Source of the DNA: Fasciola hepatica
Lineage: Eukaryota; Platyhelminthes; Trematoda; Plagiorchiida; Fasciolidae
Direction of reading: 5' to 3'
Length of the DNA stretch: 64,000 bases
NCBI GenBank assembly: GCA_948099385.1
Contig: CANUEZ040000024.1
Span: forward strand, 22,436,501 to 22,500,500
This document shows positions 47,365-57,513 of this stretch, in pieces. Positions within the stretch are counted from its first letter, which is position 1. Each line of letters begins with the position of its first letter. The notes beneath the pieces are model-generated. The model made no database searches, was not told the origin of the DNA, and saw only the letters and a program-made list of their open reading frames with translations. Position numbers and translations under genes: made by a program.

Positions 47365-48426
47365 AAGGATTCGTTTCCATTACCACGCATTGATGACATG
47401 TTAGATGGCCTAGCCGGTTCCCAGTGGTTTTCCACACTGGATCTGGCCTCAGGATATTGGCAGGTCGAGGTAAAACCAGAAGACAGAGAAAAGACGGCAT
47501 TTGTTACTCCCAGCGGCCTATATGAATTCGATACTATGCCGTTCGGGCTCACGAACGCTCCGGCCACGTTCGAACTTCTCATGCAAGTTGTCCTTGCAGG
47601 CTTACCTTCCAATACGAGTTTGTTTTATCTAGACGACATAATTATTCCCGAAAAGTCCATCCGAGAGCATTTCGACAATTTGAAGTTGGTTTTCCAGAAG
47701 TTAGAAAGTGCTGGCTTGCGCCTCAATCCCAATAAGTGCGTGTTCCTGAAAGACACGGTCAAATTCTTAGGCCATACAATTTCTCGGGCCGGGATAAGTA
47801 GCGATCCGGAGAAAGTTCATGCTGTGGAACACTGACCCACCCCTAGAGATGTAGACGAGGTGAGAGGCTTCATGGGGCTCGCTTCTTACTACCGCCGATT
47901 TGTACCTGAGTTTTCCGCCGTCGCTGCCCCGTTGACAGAATTAACAAAAAAGGGCAAGCCGTTTGATTGGTCAGAAGGCTGCGCGAGAGCGTTCAATGAA
48001 CTCAAAAGAAGACTTTGCAGTGCCCCTATTTTAGCCCTACCGGATCTGTCGGACAACGCCGGAAGCTTCATTTTGGACACAGATGCAAGTGATGCCGCTA
48101 TTGGAGCAGTCTTGTCTCAACGGTCTTCAAATAACGAAGAGCACGTCATTGCTTATGGAAGCCGTACCTTAAATCGAAGCGAGCGCAACTACTGTACTAC
48201 CCGTAAAGAAATGTTAGCTCTGGTGCATTTTACCAAATATTTTCGGCATTATTTACTGGGAAAAGAGTTCCGAGTTCGGACTGACCACGCTTCACTTCAG
48301 TGGCTGAGGAACTTTAAAAACCCCGAGGGGCAGGTAGCACGGTGGCAAGAGAGGCTACAGGAGTATAATTTTACGTGCGAGCACCGGGCCGGCAAAAGAC
48401 ACACAAACGCCGATGCACTATCCTGA
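47365..48426 (+). pseudogene. Gypsy RT and RNase H
   Basis: In the same frame as Gag. RT shows STLDLASGYWQVEV, TMPFGLTNAPATF and the catalytic YLDD at 47,626-47,637. A TGA at 47,833-47,835 stands where related elements have tryptophan before PTP. The RNase H domain follows with TDASDAAIGAVLSQ (first Asp), RNYCTTRKEMLALV (catalytic Glu) and RTDHASLQWL, ending at TGA 48,424-48,426 after HTNADALS. All catalytic residues are present. Only the stops disable it. Confidence 0.93.
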
Positions 48427-49868
48427 CGACCTCAATGTGACCATGGGAATTGTCCCGGTTGTACCGAAGCATGGACAATGACAGTTACGCTGCAACAATC
48501 GAAAAGCGAAATGTGGGGTAAATTACAAGAACAAGATCCAGGTATGCGAATTATCTATAGCTATTTGAAGGATGGAAAGGGGCGGCCATCCCCCGAGATG
48601 ATGAGAGGATGTAGCTGGGAGACGAGATGTCTGTGGTCCCTCTGGGATAGTTTGCGATTTATCTGCACTCTGGTCCGAATTACATGCGCCGTCTGGTGGT
48701 TCCGGAAATGCAGGTAGGCACGTTGCTACAAGAACTCCATACGGTACTGGGACATGCGGGCAAAAGCAAATTGGAACAAGCTGTACGACACCGATTTTGG
48801 TGGCCCCACCAGCGGCGCGATGTCCGCAATACATGTTTGACATGCAGCTTGTGCGCCCAGATTAAACCGCCAACACAGCACACTCGAGCATCTCTACAAA
48901 GCTTAACCACCGGGTTTCCTAACGAGATAGTGGCAATCGACGCAGTTGGGCCATTTTCAGAGACGGTGAAAGGAAACCGATATATACTGGTGCTTATTGA
49001 CCATTTCACCAAATGGTGTGAAGCCATACCAGTACCCCAAATAGATGCACGAACCACTGCCGACACAATTTTTGTAGCCTGGGTATCTCGCTGGGGCGTA
49101 CCCTATCAGCTCCACTCGGACAGGGGAGCCAACTTCGAAAGCTCATTGGTAAAGGAGCTATGCCGGGTGTTGGGGTCATCAAAGTCACGCACGACGGCAT
49201 ACCATCCTCAAGGCAACGGAGTAGTTGAGAGAGTTAACCGCACGCTTAAAGGTCTTTTACAAGCCTTTGTGAACCAGGACAGCACCAGGCATTGGGATGA
49301 GGCGATACCGTATTGTTTGCTGTCGTACCTCGCCACGGTGCAAGCATCGACCGGACAAACACCTCATTTCATGGTAACAGGACGTGAAATGAGAATTCCC
49401 GCTGACATGGATCACCCGCACCCGGCACCCGATGGGATGTTAGCCAGCGATTACATCATCCAAAGCCGAGAAAGCCTTATTCGCAGCCACCAACTAGCAC
49501 GTCGACAATTACAAGCTGAACATCGTCGGCAGAAAGAATACTACGACAAGTCCACATACGGCAGTCCGTTGGAACCAGGCGACCGGGTGTGGCTGCGATC
49601 GGACCAGGCTGATCCGGGGCTACCCGCTAAATTCCATCGGGCTTGGAGGGGGCCGTACGAAGTTTGCGAAGTTTTGTCGGCATCCACGTGTTCGATTCGA
49701 TCACTCAGGGACCCCAATCAAAGGCCATTCACGGTACATCTCGACAGACTAAAGCCAGATACGACTGCCGCGTTCTCAGGTAACCCTGGGCCAAGGAATG
49801 TTGCCCTGCAGCTAGAAATACCCGCAGAAGGTGGTTCAGGAAGGGCACTGGGGACAGTGCCTTCGTAA
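48427..49868 (+). pseudogene. Gypsy integrase, one upstream frameshift
   Basis: After the RNase H stop the frame continues to about 48,650, where a shift moves coding to the frame of 48,684-49,868. The integrase has the H2C2 zinc region (HTVLGHAGKSKLEQ, then CLTCSLC), core motifs IDAVGPFS (Asp), LHSDRGANFES (Asp) and GNGVVERVNRTL (Glu), and a C-terminal part with PLEPGDRVWLRSD and WRGPYEVCEVL. From 48,684 to its stop (TAA, 49,866-49,868) it is fully open and all three acidic residues are present. Confidence 0.93.
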
Positions 49869-49880
49869 GAAGGGGGATAG
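49866..49880 (+). promoter_or_regulatory. Gypsy polypurine tract
   Basis: A purine-rich run, GAAGGGGGATAG, ends directly at the 3' LTR, the expected primer for plus-strand synthesis. It starts immediately after the integrase stop codon. Confidence 0.75.
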
Positions 49881-50227
49881 TGTAAAGATAAGAGCGGGGG
49901 CGGCCATATTGAAGGGACTTTTGAACGCAATCATCTGTTGTCGTTCGCTTGTTACAGGTGCACCTGTCGGACGTGTGAACTGGACGAAGCTCGGTGAGGA
50001 ATCTCGGACAAGAAGACCTGCCGCTACCCCCGAAGAGTGTAGTGACCCAGACCCGGAGAGACTTGAGTTGTGAAGAACTGCTGTAACTCGTTTCTACTAC
50101 GTTCATTTCTGCCCAATACACATTCATCTCTTGTACCCTGTGTTCTCTGTTTTGACTGAGCGACGATCACTGGACGATGGCTGATGAGTCTCGTATGTGT
50201 CCGTTTCTAGCTAACCGGCCTGTTACA
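49881..50227 (+). repeat. Gypsy 3' LTR (347 bp)
   Basis: Direct repeat of 45,434-45,780 with one difference noted. Followed by GGAC and then the remaining 3' end of LINE B. Confidence 0.95.
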
Positions 50228-50276
50228 GGACGCACGATTGATCCTGGCCACTTCAGTCCTGTGGAAACTGAACTGC
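50228..50276 (+). mobile_element. LINE B 3' terminus beyond the gypsy insertion
   Basis: GCACGATTGATCCTGGCCAC and the following TCCTGTGGAAACTGAACTG match the 3' end of LINE C at 54,890-54,957 (GCTCGATTGGCCGTGGCCAT, TCCTGTGCAGACTGAACTG). It therefore completes LINE B after removal of the gypsy element. LINE C starts directly afterwards. Confidence 0.8.
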
Positions 50277-50579
50277 GTGTAAGTGCCGCGCGGTTTGAAT
50301 TCATAGTGCTCTCGTCTTTGAATTGAGTTTTTGAATAGTTTTGTGAATTAACCCAGTTTAGTTTTTAATACTGAGCTTATCATAATTGCATTTAAGGTGC
50401 GCTTTATCCGGAGAATACTTTTATTCTCCTTGTAGCATTGCCGAGTAGTGTTCGGTGTTTTTTTTGAGGCGATCTTTTCTCGCTTCTAGTCTTTCTTTTT
50501 GTTTTTGCTTTTTGTGTTAGCGGGATTTACCTGCTATTGTCAGAGTGCGTATTTTGTGTTTGGGTAAAGAGCACTTGAG

Positions 50580-51851
50580 TTGTATTTTCCCTCGTTTTTG
50601 CGGTTTTCGGTGACACGCGTTTCCGACCCGTGTCTAGCACCCAAGTGCGGAAAACGAGTGGTAAACGGTATAGAATGCGAGATATGCAAGAGATGGGCCC
50701 ACCCAAGGTGTTCAGGGATAGCAAAGGACATTTATGTCCTTTATAAACAGAACCCATGGGCTGAATGGGTCTGTGCCCCCTGCAAGGAGGCGGCCAGTCT
50801 GGCCTTTAAACTGCAGGACCAACGTCCACCAAGTAGTACCTCGGTTGTAAGCCCCAAACCACCGCAAACAGGTTGTAGTAAGTCGTTTGCGGAAGTAGTA
50901 TCAACACCCGAGAGGACAATCATCCGAGCGAATGAACCAGTTCCGAAGGCTTGCCAGGCGGTCGTTGCCTCCACTCCTTTGAAGCAGACCGACGAGGGCC
51001 AGTGGACGGAGCAGAAGCCGAGAAGGGAGAGGCAGGTCAAAAAGAAGGGAGACTGTAATAGATCGAAAGATGGGTTGGCTAGGGTGGATGACCCTGCTCT
51101 TCTGGTATTAGAAAACAAGGTGAAGGACCTGCAGAGGCAGGTCTTGTCGATGGGCATGGTCTCAAGCCACAGGCTTCTGATCCTAAACCAGGAAGAACCC
51201 TTTATAGGGGAATCGAAGGCCAGGAGAGACACTGACAGGAGGAGGGTCTGCGACATACTGCGAATCGCAGGTGTTCCGTACCCTCCTACTCTAAGAAGGG
51301 TGCACAGAGTGGGGACATGGAAGTCACCACTGGGGAACAAAGGCGAACTTCGTGCGAGACCAATACTGGTGGAGTTCGCTGATGAGGCTACCCGGGATAG
51401 ACTACTGGCGAGGGCAGCGGTAGTAGCTCAGATTATAAAGGGCAGATACCAGATTGTGCCGGACGAACATAGGGTAAGGCCTGGTGGTCTAGCCCCAAGA
51501 GGTATCCTTGCTCGACCAGCCAGGGCGCTGGTGAGAAATCTAAAAGTTCAGCGGAATGCCGTACTCGGCTCTCAGGCCCCGACCCCGGCAATAGTAAAGA
51601 AGCCACGTGCGGGGTCGCTAATAGTTGTAATTGAAGATGCGCTGGAAGACGAGAATTGGCAGTGCTGCCCGAAGATAGATGACAGCGTGATCCCTGCCAG
51701 TCTGGATGTTGTGGCCACTCCTATAGAGATGGATTGGGAGTCGTCAGAAATTCTGTACCATCAGCCGGCTTCATGCACCCCAGTGGGGACATCCGAAGCA
51801 AAAAACGTGCCATCATCTCAGGCGTTGCGCCTGAGAAACAGTCAGGAATGA
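50580..51851 (+). CDS. LINE C ORF1: PHD-finger protein
   Basis: Open for 423 codons. The frame begins with TTG and no upstream ATG is visible; the true start is uncertain and may lie between 50,600 and 50,640. Near the N-terminus, CLAPKCGK, IECEICKRWAHPRCSGI and WVCAPC give a PHD-like zinc finger. A basic region (QKPRRERQVKKKG) and a short coiled coil (LENKVKDLQRQVL) follow. The C-terminal third has LVEFADEATRDRLLARA, like the nucleic-acid-binding part of LINE ORF1 proteins. It would coat element RNA. The stop TGA overlaps the ORF2 ATG. Confidence 0.82.
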   Translation: MYFPSFLRFSVTRVSDPCLAPKCGKRVVNGIECEICKRWAHPRCSGIAKDIYVLYKQNPWAEWVCAPCKEAASLAFKLQDQRPPSSTSVVSPKPPQTGCSKSFAEVVSTPERTIIRANEPVPKACQAVVASTPLKQTDEGQWTEQKPRRERQVKKKGDCNRSKDGLARVDDPALLVLENKVKDLQRQVLSMGMVSSHRLLILNQEEPFIGESKARRDTDRRRVCDILRIAGVPYPPTLRRVHRVGTWKSPLGNKGELRARPILVEFADEATRDRLLARAAVVAQIIKGRYQIVPDEHRVRPGGLAPRGILARPARALVRNLKVQRNAVLGSQAPTPAIVKKPRAGSLIVVIEDALEDENWQCCPKIDDSVIPASLDVVATPIEMDWESSEILYHQPASCTPVGTSEAKNVPSSQALRLRNSQE

Positions 51852-54659
51852 GTGAAAAAAGACACCTAGGCGACGGAGCAAACGCGGTGGTGTTATATAC
51901 TAACGCGTGTAGTATTAGAAACAAATGGGCGGAACTTGCCAAAACCGCTGACGAACAGAAAGCATCAATAGTTGCCGTCACGGAAACGTGGCTTTCTGAA
52001 GAAGACCATGTGCCAGGCCTAATAAGTAACAGTTTTGCAGCCTACAGGCAGGATCGGGAACAAGATTGCCTTGGTGGTGGAGTAGCCATCCTCGTTAGGT
52101 CAGGTGCAAACCACCTTGAGTCCCAGACCAAGATGTGCACTCGCAATATCCAGCTATGCGCTGTTACGATCATCCTTCCAGGCAGAAGGGTTAACGTCGT
52201 CTGTCTACAGGGCACCAAGCACAAACCACGAAGAGGACGTTTGCTTGCTGCGGACTTTGACTGAACTAGTTAAGGACGCACAAAAGACCCTCATAGTGGG
52301 TGACTTCAATCTTCCGCACATCGACTGGGTGGCTGAGGTCTGCGTGCCGGGATCGGAGGAGCAAACCTACTTAGAATGGCTGCATGATAATGCGTTGCAT
52401 CAGCATATTAGGGAGAATACCAGATATAGGACTGGATGCGTTCCATCCCTGCTGGATCTAGCTATAACGAACTTCCCCAACGATGTGGCTGGACTGCATT
52501 ATTGTGCACCACTGGGAAAGAGTGACCACGTGTGTGTCAAAATAGTTCTATGCATGCGGCAACCGAAGGTACCCTCAAGGCTGATTAGGAATTTCGGTAG
52601 TATGGACATAGATAGGCTTCGTAATAGGGCGATGGGTTTGACCTGGGACGCGCCAGAGGAGGCTACTGTGGAGGAGCGCTGGCAGGCCATAAAAGGATCC
52701 CTGACTGCCCCACAGGAAGAGTTCGCACTCCTAAAACGGAGGAGTGGGGAGGGCAAGCCCATGTGGTGGAAGGCTGCAATAGCCAAGGCCATCAGACGTA
52801 GAAACCGCTATTGGAACCAGTACAAAGCTTCCGGCAGCCAGCTAGCCTGGAATCGCTATACGAAGCTGAGAAACGAGACTGTAAGCCTTTTGAGAACTTC
52901 TAAACGGGAATTTGAGCTGAAATTGGCCCAGTCTGTAAGACAACAGCCGAAGAAGTTCTACAGCTATGTACAGTCTAAAGGCTCAACAAGAAATGCCGTA
53001 GGTCCGCTATCCACTAGGGACTATGGTATTGTCACTGACGACCAGGGCAAAGCAGACGCCCTGGGGGAATACTTTGGTAGTGTACATAGGATAGATAGTG
53101 GGGTACTGGTAGATCTGGCGCTGATACATCCTCCTCAGTTAAACGAGCTAGATCTTTCAGAGGAATGCGTGCTCAAGTACCTGCAGGAGTTAAACAGCCA
53201 CAAGTCAGCGGGTCCAGATGGCATTCATCCAGCTATCATCAAGCCGTTGGCGGATATCATAGCTCCATCGGTATGCAGATTGTATAGATCCACGTTGGAC
53301 CAGGGTAAGCTGCCTCAGGACTGGAAAGTCACGGCAGTCGTGGCAATACATAAGAGTGGGCCTAAGTCGGATGTGCAGAACTACAGGCCGGTAAGCGTAA
53401 CTAGCATTCTCTGTAAAGTTCTCGAGAAGATCATCCGTGCCCATATCTGCCAGCACTTACTGCAGCACTCCATGCTAAGCCCGGCGCAGCATGGATTCCT
53501 GAAAAATAGATCTTGCCTGACCAATCTCCTGTGCTTCTTAGATGAAGTAACTCGACGACTGGACGAAGGTAAGCATGTTGAGGTATGTTACCTCGACTTT
53601 GGCAAGGCGTTCGACTCCGTTAATCATCGTCTTTTGCTATGCAAGATGGAGACTTTCGGGATAGGTGGGCCAGTATATAGGTGGCTGGAGGACTTCCTCT
53701 CCCACAGGACGCTTTATGTCAAAGTGGGGGACAGGTGCTCCAGTTTGGAGAACGTCACCAGTGGTGTACCTCAGGGATCCGTCCTAGGCCCGGTCCTATT
53801 CTTGTTATTTATTAATGGCCTAGCATCCACTCTTCAATCGCCCAGCTTTATTTTTGCGGATGATGTGAAGATTGTTGGATCTAAGGGTAGGGCGGACTTG
53901 GACAGGGAAATAGGCACCGTCCTAAACTGGGCATACAAATGGGACTTACCTCTAAACGCTCAAAAAAGCCATTTGTTGTCAAGGGCAACAGAGAGCCTAA
54001 CTGTCGCTCATGATCAAGGGCTGTTCACCGTAGAGGCAGCCAGTAGGGTTAAAGACCTGGGGATCATCATGAAAAGTGACTTCAAATGGTCGGAGCAGTG
54101 CAACGCGGCTGCGCATAAGGCTCGTGGGGAGCTCTTTAGACTGCGATCGGCTTTGTCTTGCCGGAAGCCGGAGGTATTCGTACCTATTTACATGGCTATA
54201 GTACGACCTCACTTAGAAGGTAGTGTGCAGGCTTGGTCACCCTTCTACAAAAAGGACGCCGCCTGCCTAGAGAGAGTCCAACGTCTCGCCACGCGGATGG
54301 TTGAAGGGCAGAGGGGTAAGACTTACGAGCAGAGACTCTGTGACCTGAATCTCTTCTCGTTGGAAAGGAGGAGAAGTCGAGGAGATCTCATAGAAACGTT
54401 CAAGGTAATGAAGGGCTTTTCTGGCCTTAGACCAGATAGTCTATTCCAATTGGCCGTAGACTCCAGAACAAGGGGACACGAAAAGAAGTTGATAAAAGCC
54501 CGATCTAGGTTGATGGCTAGATCGCACTTCCTCAGCAACAGGGTTGTGAACAGTTGGAACGGTCTGCCTGGTGAAATGGTAGATCTGCAGACAGTCCAAT
54601 CCTTCAAATGTGCCCTTGATCGCAAGTGGTACGAGATCTTTCCTTGTAGTGAGCCTTGA
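51848..54659 (+). pseudogene. LINE C ORF2: endonuclease-reverse transcriptase, one frameshift
   Basis: The ATG at 51,848 overlaps the ORF1 stop as ATGA. The endonuclease has TETWLSEED (catalytic Glu), GDFNLPHIDW and GKSDHVCV. The frame changes near 52,210, just before VYRAPSTNHEED; a missing GT would explain it. The RT shows HKSAGPDGIHPA, CYLDFGKAFDSVNH, SGVPQGSVLGPVLFLLFING and FADDVK at 53,853-53,864. The C-terminal block NRVVNSWNGLPGEMV is complete. All catalytic residues are present. It nicks target DNA and reverse-transcribes the element RNA there. Confidence 0.92.
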
Positions 54660-55299
54660 GTATATCAACTAGATGGATGACGGGTAGCACTGTGGTCCTT
54701 CTGGAGTATGTTTTAGCAGACTTTTTCCCTCATTGCATACTGTCTCAGTGAACGCTCACGATGCATAATGTCTCTCGCAGTTGATGTGCGATGAGGTTTT
54801 CCGTTTCCCTCTCATTTTTAGCGGGGATTCGACGAAATACACTCGGCAGTGGTGGGTGCATAACTGGTGTGCATACCATCGAAGGAATTCTGGACGCTCG
54901 ATTGGCCGTGGCCATTACCTGTCCTGTGCAGACTGAACTGAACTGAACTGAACTGATTTGGTCTGATCTGAAGGTCGTTTCCGACCACAAATGGAACAAA
55001 GCCTAAAGACGGAGCCCTGTGAAGGACCTAAGACGGAGCTTCTTTTTTGTCTGCTTCAGAGCGACTGTTGTCAGAAAGTGAGAATTTCGAAGCTTTTAAT
55101 GTTCTTCTCACAGAAAAGGCTTACTCCTCGACAGTGTCTTCAACCTGAAAACTTGCCGGTGGAGTGTCAAGAAGCAAGCTATATATTCAACCGCTGTCGC
55201 TTGGAACTGGTATGGTTTCCATTTGGGTGTTAACGTGAATTCAGATTGACAGGAAGTCACGGCTCCGCGCGACAAAGTACGCATACAAATCATAGGGAA
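54660..55299 (+). other. LINE C 3' UTR and tail, then upstream region of the ALG13-like gene
   Basis: From 54,660 to 54,957 this is the LINE C 3' UTR, closing with CTGAA repeats. From 54,958 to 55,299 no motif is recognised. It may contain the 5' UTR or promoter of the gene starting at 55,300. Confidence 0.55.
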
Positions 55300-56046
55300 A
55301 TGTCTAGAACGCGGGGTAACGTGGAGACAACCGTTTTTGTCACAGTCGGGACTACGTCTTTTGATGATCTGATTACTGAAGTGAATAAGCCTTTGTTTCA
55401 TGCAGCTTTGTGGTGTATTGGATACCGTCAGTTAGTAATACAGTTTGGAGACGGTGTCGTCGAACCCAAGTCACCTTCGTTCGAGTCTGTTAGGGATGCA
55501 GCTCAGTATTCCAAAATGTGTGTGGATGCCAACGTGAAACCCCTTTCAATAGATTCTTTTCGCTTTAAAAGTGATTTAGATTTAGAGTTTTCATCTTCTT
55601 CCCTGGTGATCAGTCACGGGGGCGCAGGAACTTGTCTTCGAGCCCTTACACCCGGTGGCTTGCGCCGTTTAATCGTCGTTATCAACGAAACGCTAATGGG
55701 GAACCATCAGGAAGAACTAGCCGAGGCTCTTGCTGAAGGCCGGCATGCCATAGTCACAACACCGTCTAAGTTACTGAAACTACTTTGTGACGAGCCTGGA
55801 GGCTGTAAATTTCCCGGCAAAGTACGTCCTTTTGCCATTCCGGATAATCATAGTGGAAGCTCTTGCTGTCATCGGATTGTTTATTTGCTGATTCACTTTC
55901 ATTTTGTGCAGAGTTTGCTCAGTTTAGTTTCGTCGCTTTGTTTTTGCGTTTATCTTACTTTTTCATACACAAAAGGCAACTACAATCACAATAACTGTTG
56001 CCTCGAGATAGAACAGAGCGCGAGATCCACGAACTATAGACTTTAA
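55300..56046 (+). CDS. ALG13: ALG13-like UDP-GlcNAc transferase subunit
   Basis: ALG13 is the catalytic partner of membrane-bound ALG14. Together they add the second GlcNAc to dolichol-linked GlcNAc on the cytosolic ER face. From the ATG at 55,300 the frame gives 248 residues. VFVTVGTTSFDDLI lies at 12-25, LVISHGGAGTCLRAL at 102-116 (nucleotide-binding loop) and VVINETLMGNHQEELAEAL at 126-144, all highly typical. The frame has no lesion and no intron within the domain. After about residue 180 similarity fades and a hydrophobic stretch follows (193-221), which is unusual. A GTACGT donor-like site at 55,822 could end an exon there. AATAAA overlaps the stop. Confidence 0.85.
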   Translation: MSRTRGNVETTVFVTVGTTSFDDLITEVNKPLFHAALWCIGYRQLVIQFGDGVVEPKSPSFESVRDAAQYSKMCVDANVKPLSIDSFRFKSDLDLEFSSSSLVISHGGAGTCLRALTPGGLRRLIVVINETLMGNHQEELAEALAEGRHAIVTTPSKLLKLLCDEPGGCKFPGKVRPFAIPDNHSGSSCCHRIVYLLIHFHFVQSLLSLVSSLCFCVYLTFSYTKGNYNHNNCCLEIEQSARSTNYRL

Positions 56047-57378
56047 TAAAGGTTAAGGGAATATAAAAGCAACATCAAGGGTTAGTAGGGACTCAGGAGC
56101 ACTGCCATACCGCCCAATAACACGCTCGACCCATTGGGGCTCTTTGTTCTTCACTCCAAGTCTCAGAATCAAGTCGGTCTTTAGTACTATTGATTACCAG
56201 GTACTAATTAGATCTTGAGAATGGTCTAGGGTACGAGGAGCAAGCCAAAAATACGAACGGTTACCAAACGACGATGAAAGTCAGTCGGATAGGTGAAGAG
56301 TGATTTGTATCGAAGAAAAGTCGGTCACGCTCATATGTTGGAGCGACACCGGATACGAGCTAAGGTTCACACGTCCAAAAACAGATCAGTCCAAGGTGTT
56401 TTTCAAGTGGCGGAAGCCAATCGTCGTTACAGCAAGTAGAAAAACTACGAACAGCTTTGTGGCGTCGAACAACATACGATCTGCCTAGAGCTAAGTACTG
56501 ATTAGTTGTTTATTTATAGTAGTTTTTGTTCATGAATTCACACATGCGAACTCAGCCATCTCCGGGTCTCTACAGATTATCCGCAAATAGTCTAGTGGGC
56601 CTATGAAGTTATGGGGTATACCCCGTCCACTGTACTCACGCACAGGCGTGTAGTAAGGTGGTACATTGACAAGCATGTAACAAAAGTGTTGACAACAAAG
56701 TCGATGGATGTAGTGGTACTGCTGCGAGATGTAAGGTAATGTTTCTCGATACTAGATGACTGAGAGTGAGTTATAGCTGTTTCGTCCGGTTCAAATAACA
56801 GCTTATGAACTGTCGGGCGGTCTTTGATGTACAATTTTGGTAGCACTCAGCAGGTGAGTTGACTACACCCCAGTCTGTCCAGCCTTTTATTTTGGTGGGA
56901 TTTTGTTTCGGAGCTTAAGCAAATTGGAACGTGTATTTTCTTCAGTCACGGCAAATTGCCAACATATTTGTTCCACACTTGTGGGCAAGATATATCAAAA
57001 CCACATGAGCACTACACTGTCATTCGGGAGCCGGATTCCACGACCCAGGAACTTGTAGTGCCGAACCGATTGGGGCTTAGATAGGTAATCGAACTCGTCA
57101 ACATTTGGAATGTCCTTCACCAGTGTTGGGGCTTTTGACATAGTCAGTGCTCCTAAGCATTGTAGCTCGATTCAATTGCATTTTCAGGTTTCTTGTTTCT
57201 ATGTAAAGTGTAAAATAGAAACCTTGTTACCATTAGTGTCGCACGACTGTTGTAGGACAGATTCAAGCCAATTCTACCATGTTCCCTTTCGACGTATATT
57301 CGCTTGACAGCGAGTCCTACTTCAGATCGAAACGTAACAGTGAACTTTGGACAGCTCAGCGTAGCCCTTGACTTTTCA
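56047..57378. other. No gene recognised
   Basis: Short frames only, without motifs. If the ALG13-like gene is spliced, further exons or 3' UTR could lie here, but none can be shown. Confidence 0.4.
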
Positions 57379-57394
57379 ACACACACACACACAC

Positions 57395-57452
<58 letters not shown>

Positions 57453-57513
57453 TATATATATATATATATAGGGAGAGAGAGGGAGAGCGAGAGGAAGAAA
57501 GAAAGAAGGAGAG
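57379..57513. repeat. Compound microsatellite (AC)n(TA)n(GA)n
   Basis: About eight AC units, then roughly 75 bases of TA units with a small GTACAT break, then GA-rich units (GGGAGAGA, GAAAGAAAGAAGG). No coding content. Confidence 0.92.

Larger units (their letters stand above)
45434..50227 (+). mobile_element. Young Ty3/gypsy LTR retrotransposon (4,794 bp)
   Basis: Two 347-bp LTRs differ at one position only that I can see (T at 45,764 versus C at 50,211). GGAC lies on both sides (45,430-45,433 and 50,228-50,231), a 4-bp target duplication. The interior has Gag-PR-RT-RNase H-INT in Ty3 order with a primer-binding site and polypurine tract. It is inserted in LINE B's 3' UTR. Despite the near-identical LTRs, Pol carries three in-frame TGAs and one frameshift. 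Confidence 0.95.
50277..54957 (+). mobile_element. LINE C: nearly intact CR1/Jockey-like non-LTR retrotransposon
   Basis: A 5' UTR of ~300 bases, ORF1 with a PHD-type finger, ORF2 with endonuclease and RT, a 3' UTR of ~270 bases and a terminal (CTGAA)n tail (about 54,931-54,957). The only lesion I see in the ORFs is a frame change near 52,210, best explained by a 2-bp deletion. It is the youngest-looking LINE in the window and sits directly at the end of LINE B, its older relative. Confidence 0.9.

Noticed and set aside
45730..48426. TGA read as tryptophan throughout
   Set aside because: Two of the three gypsy TGAs stand where Arg is usual in relatives, and TGA serves as the natural stop of LINE C ORF1 and ORF2. 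A changed nuclear code is not supported.
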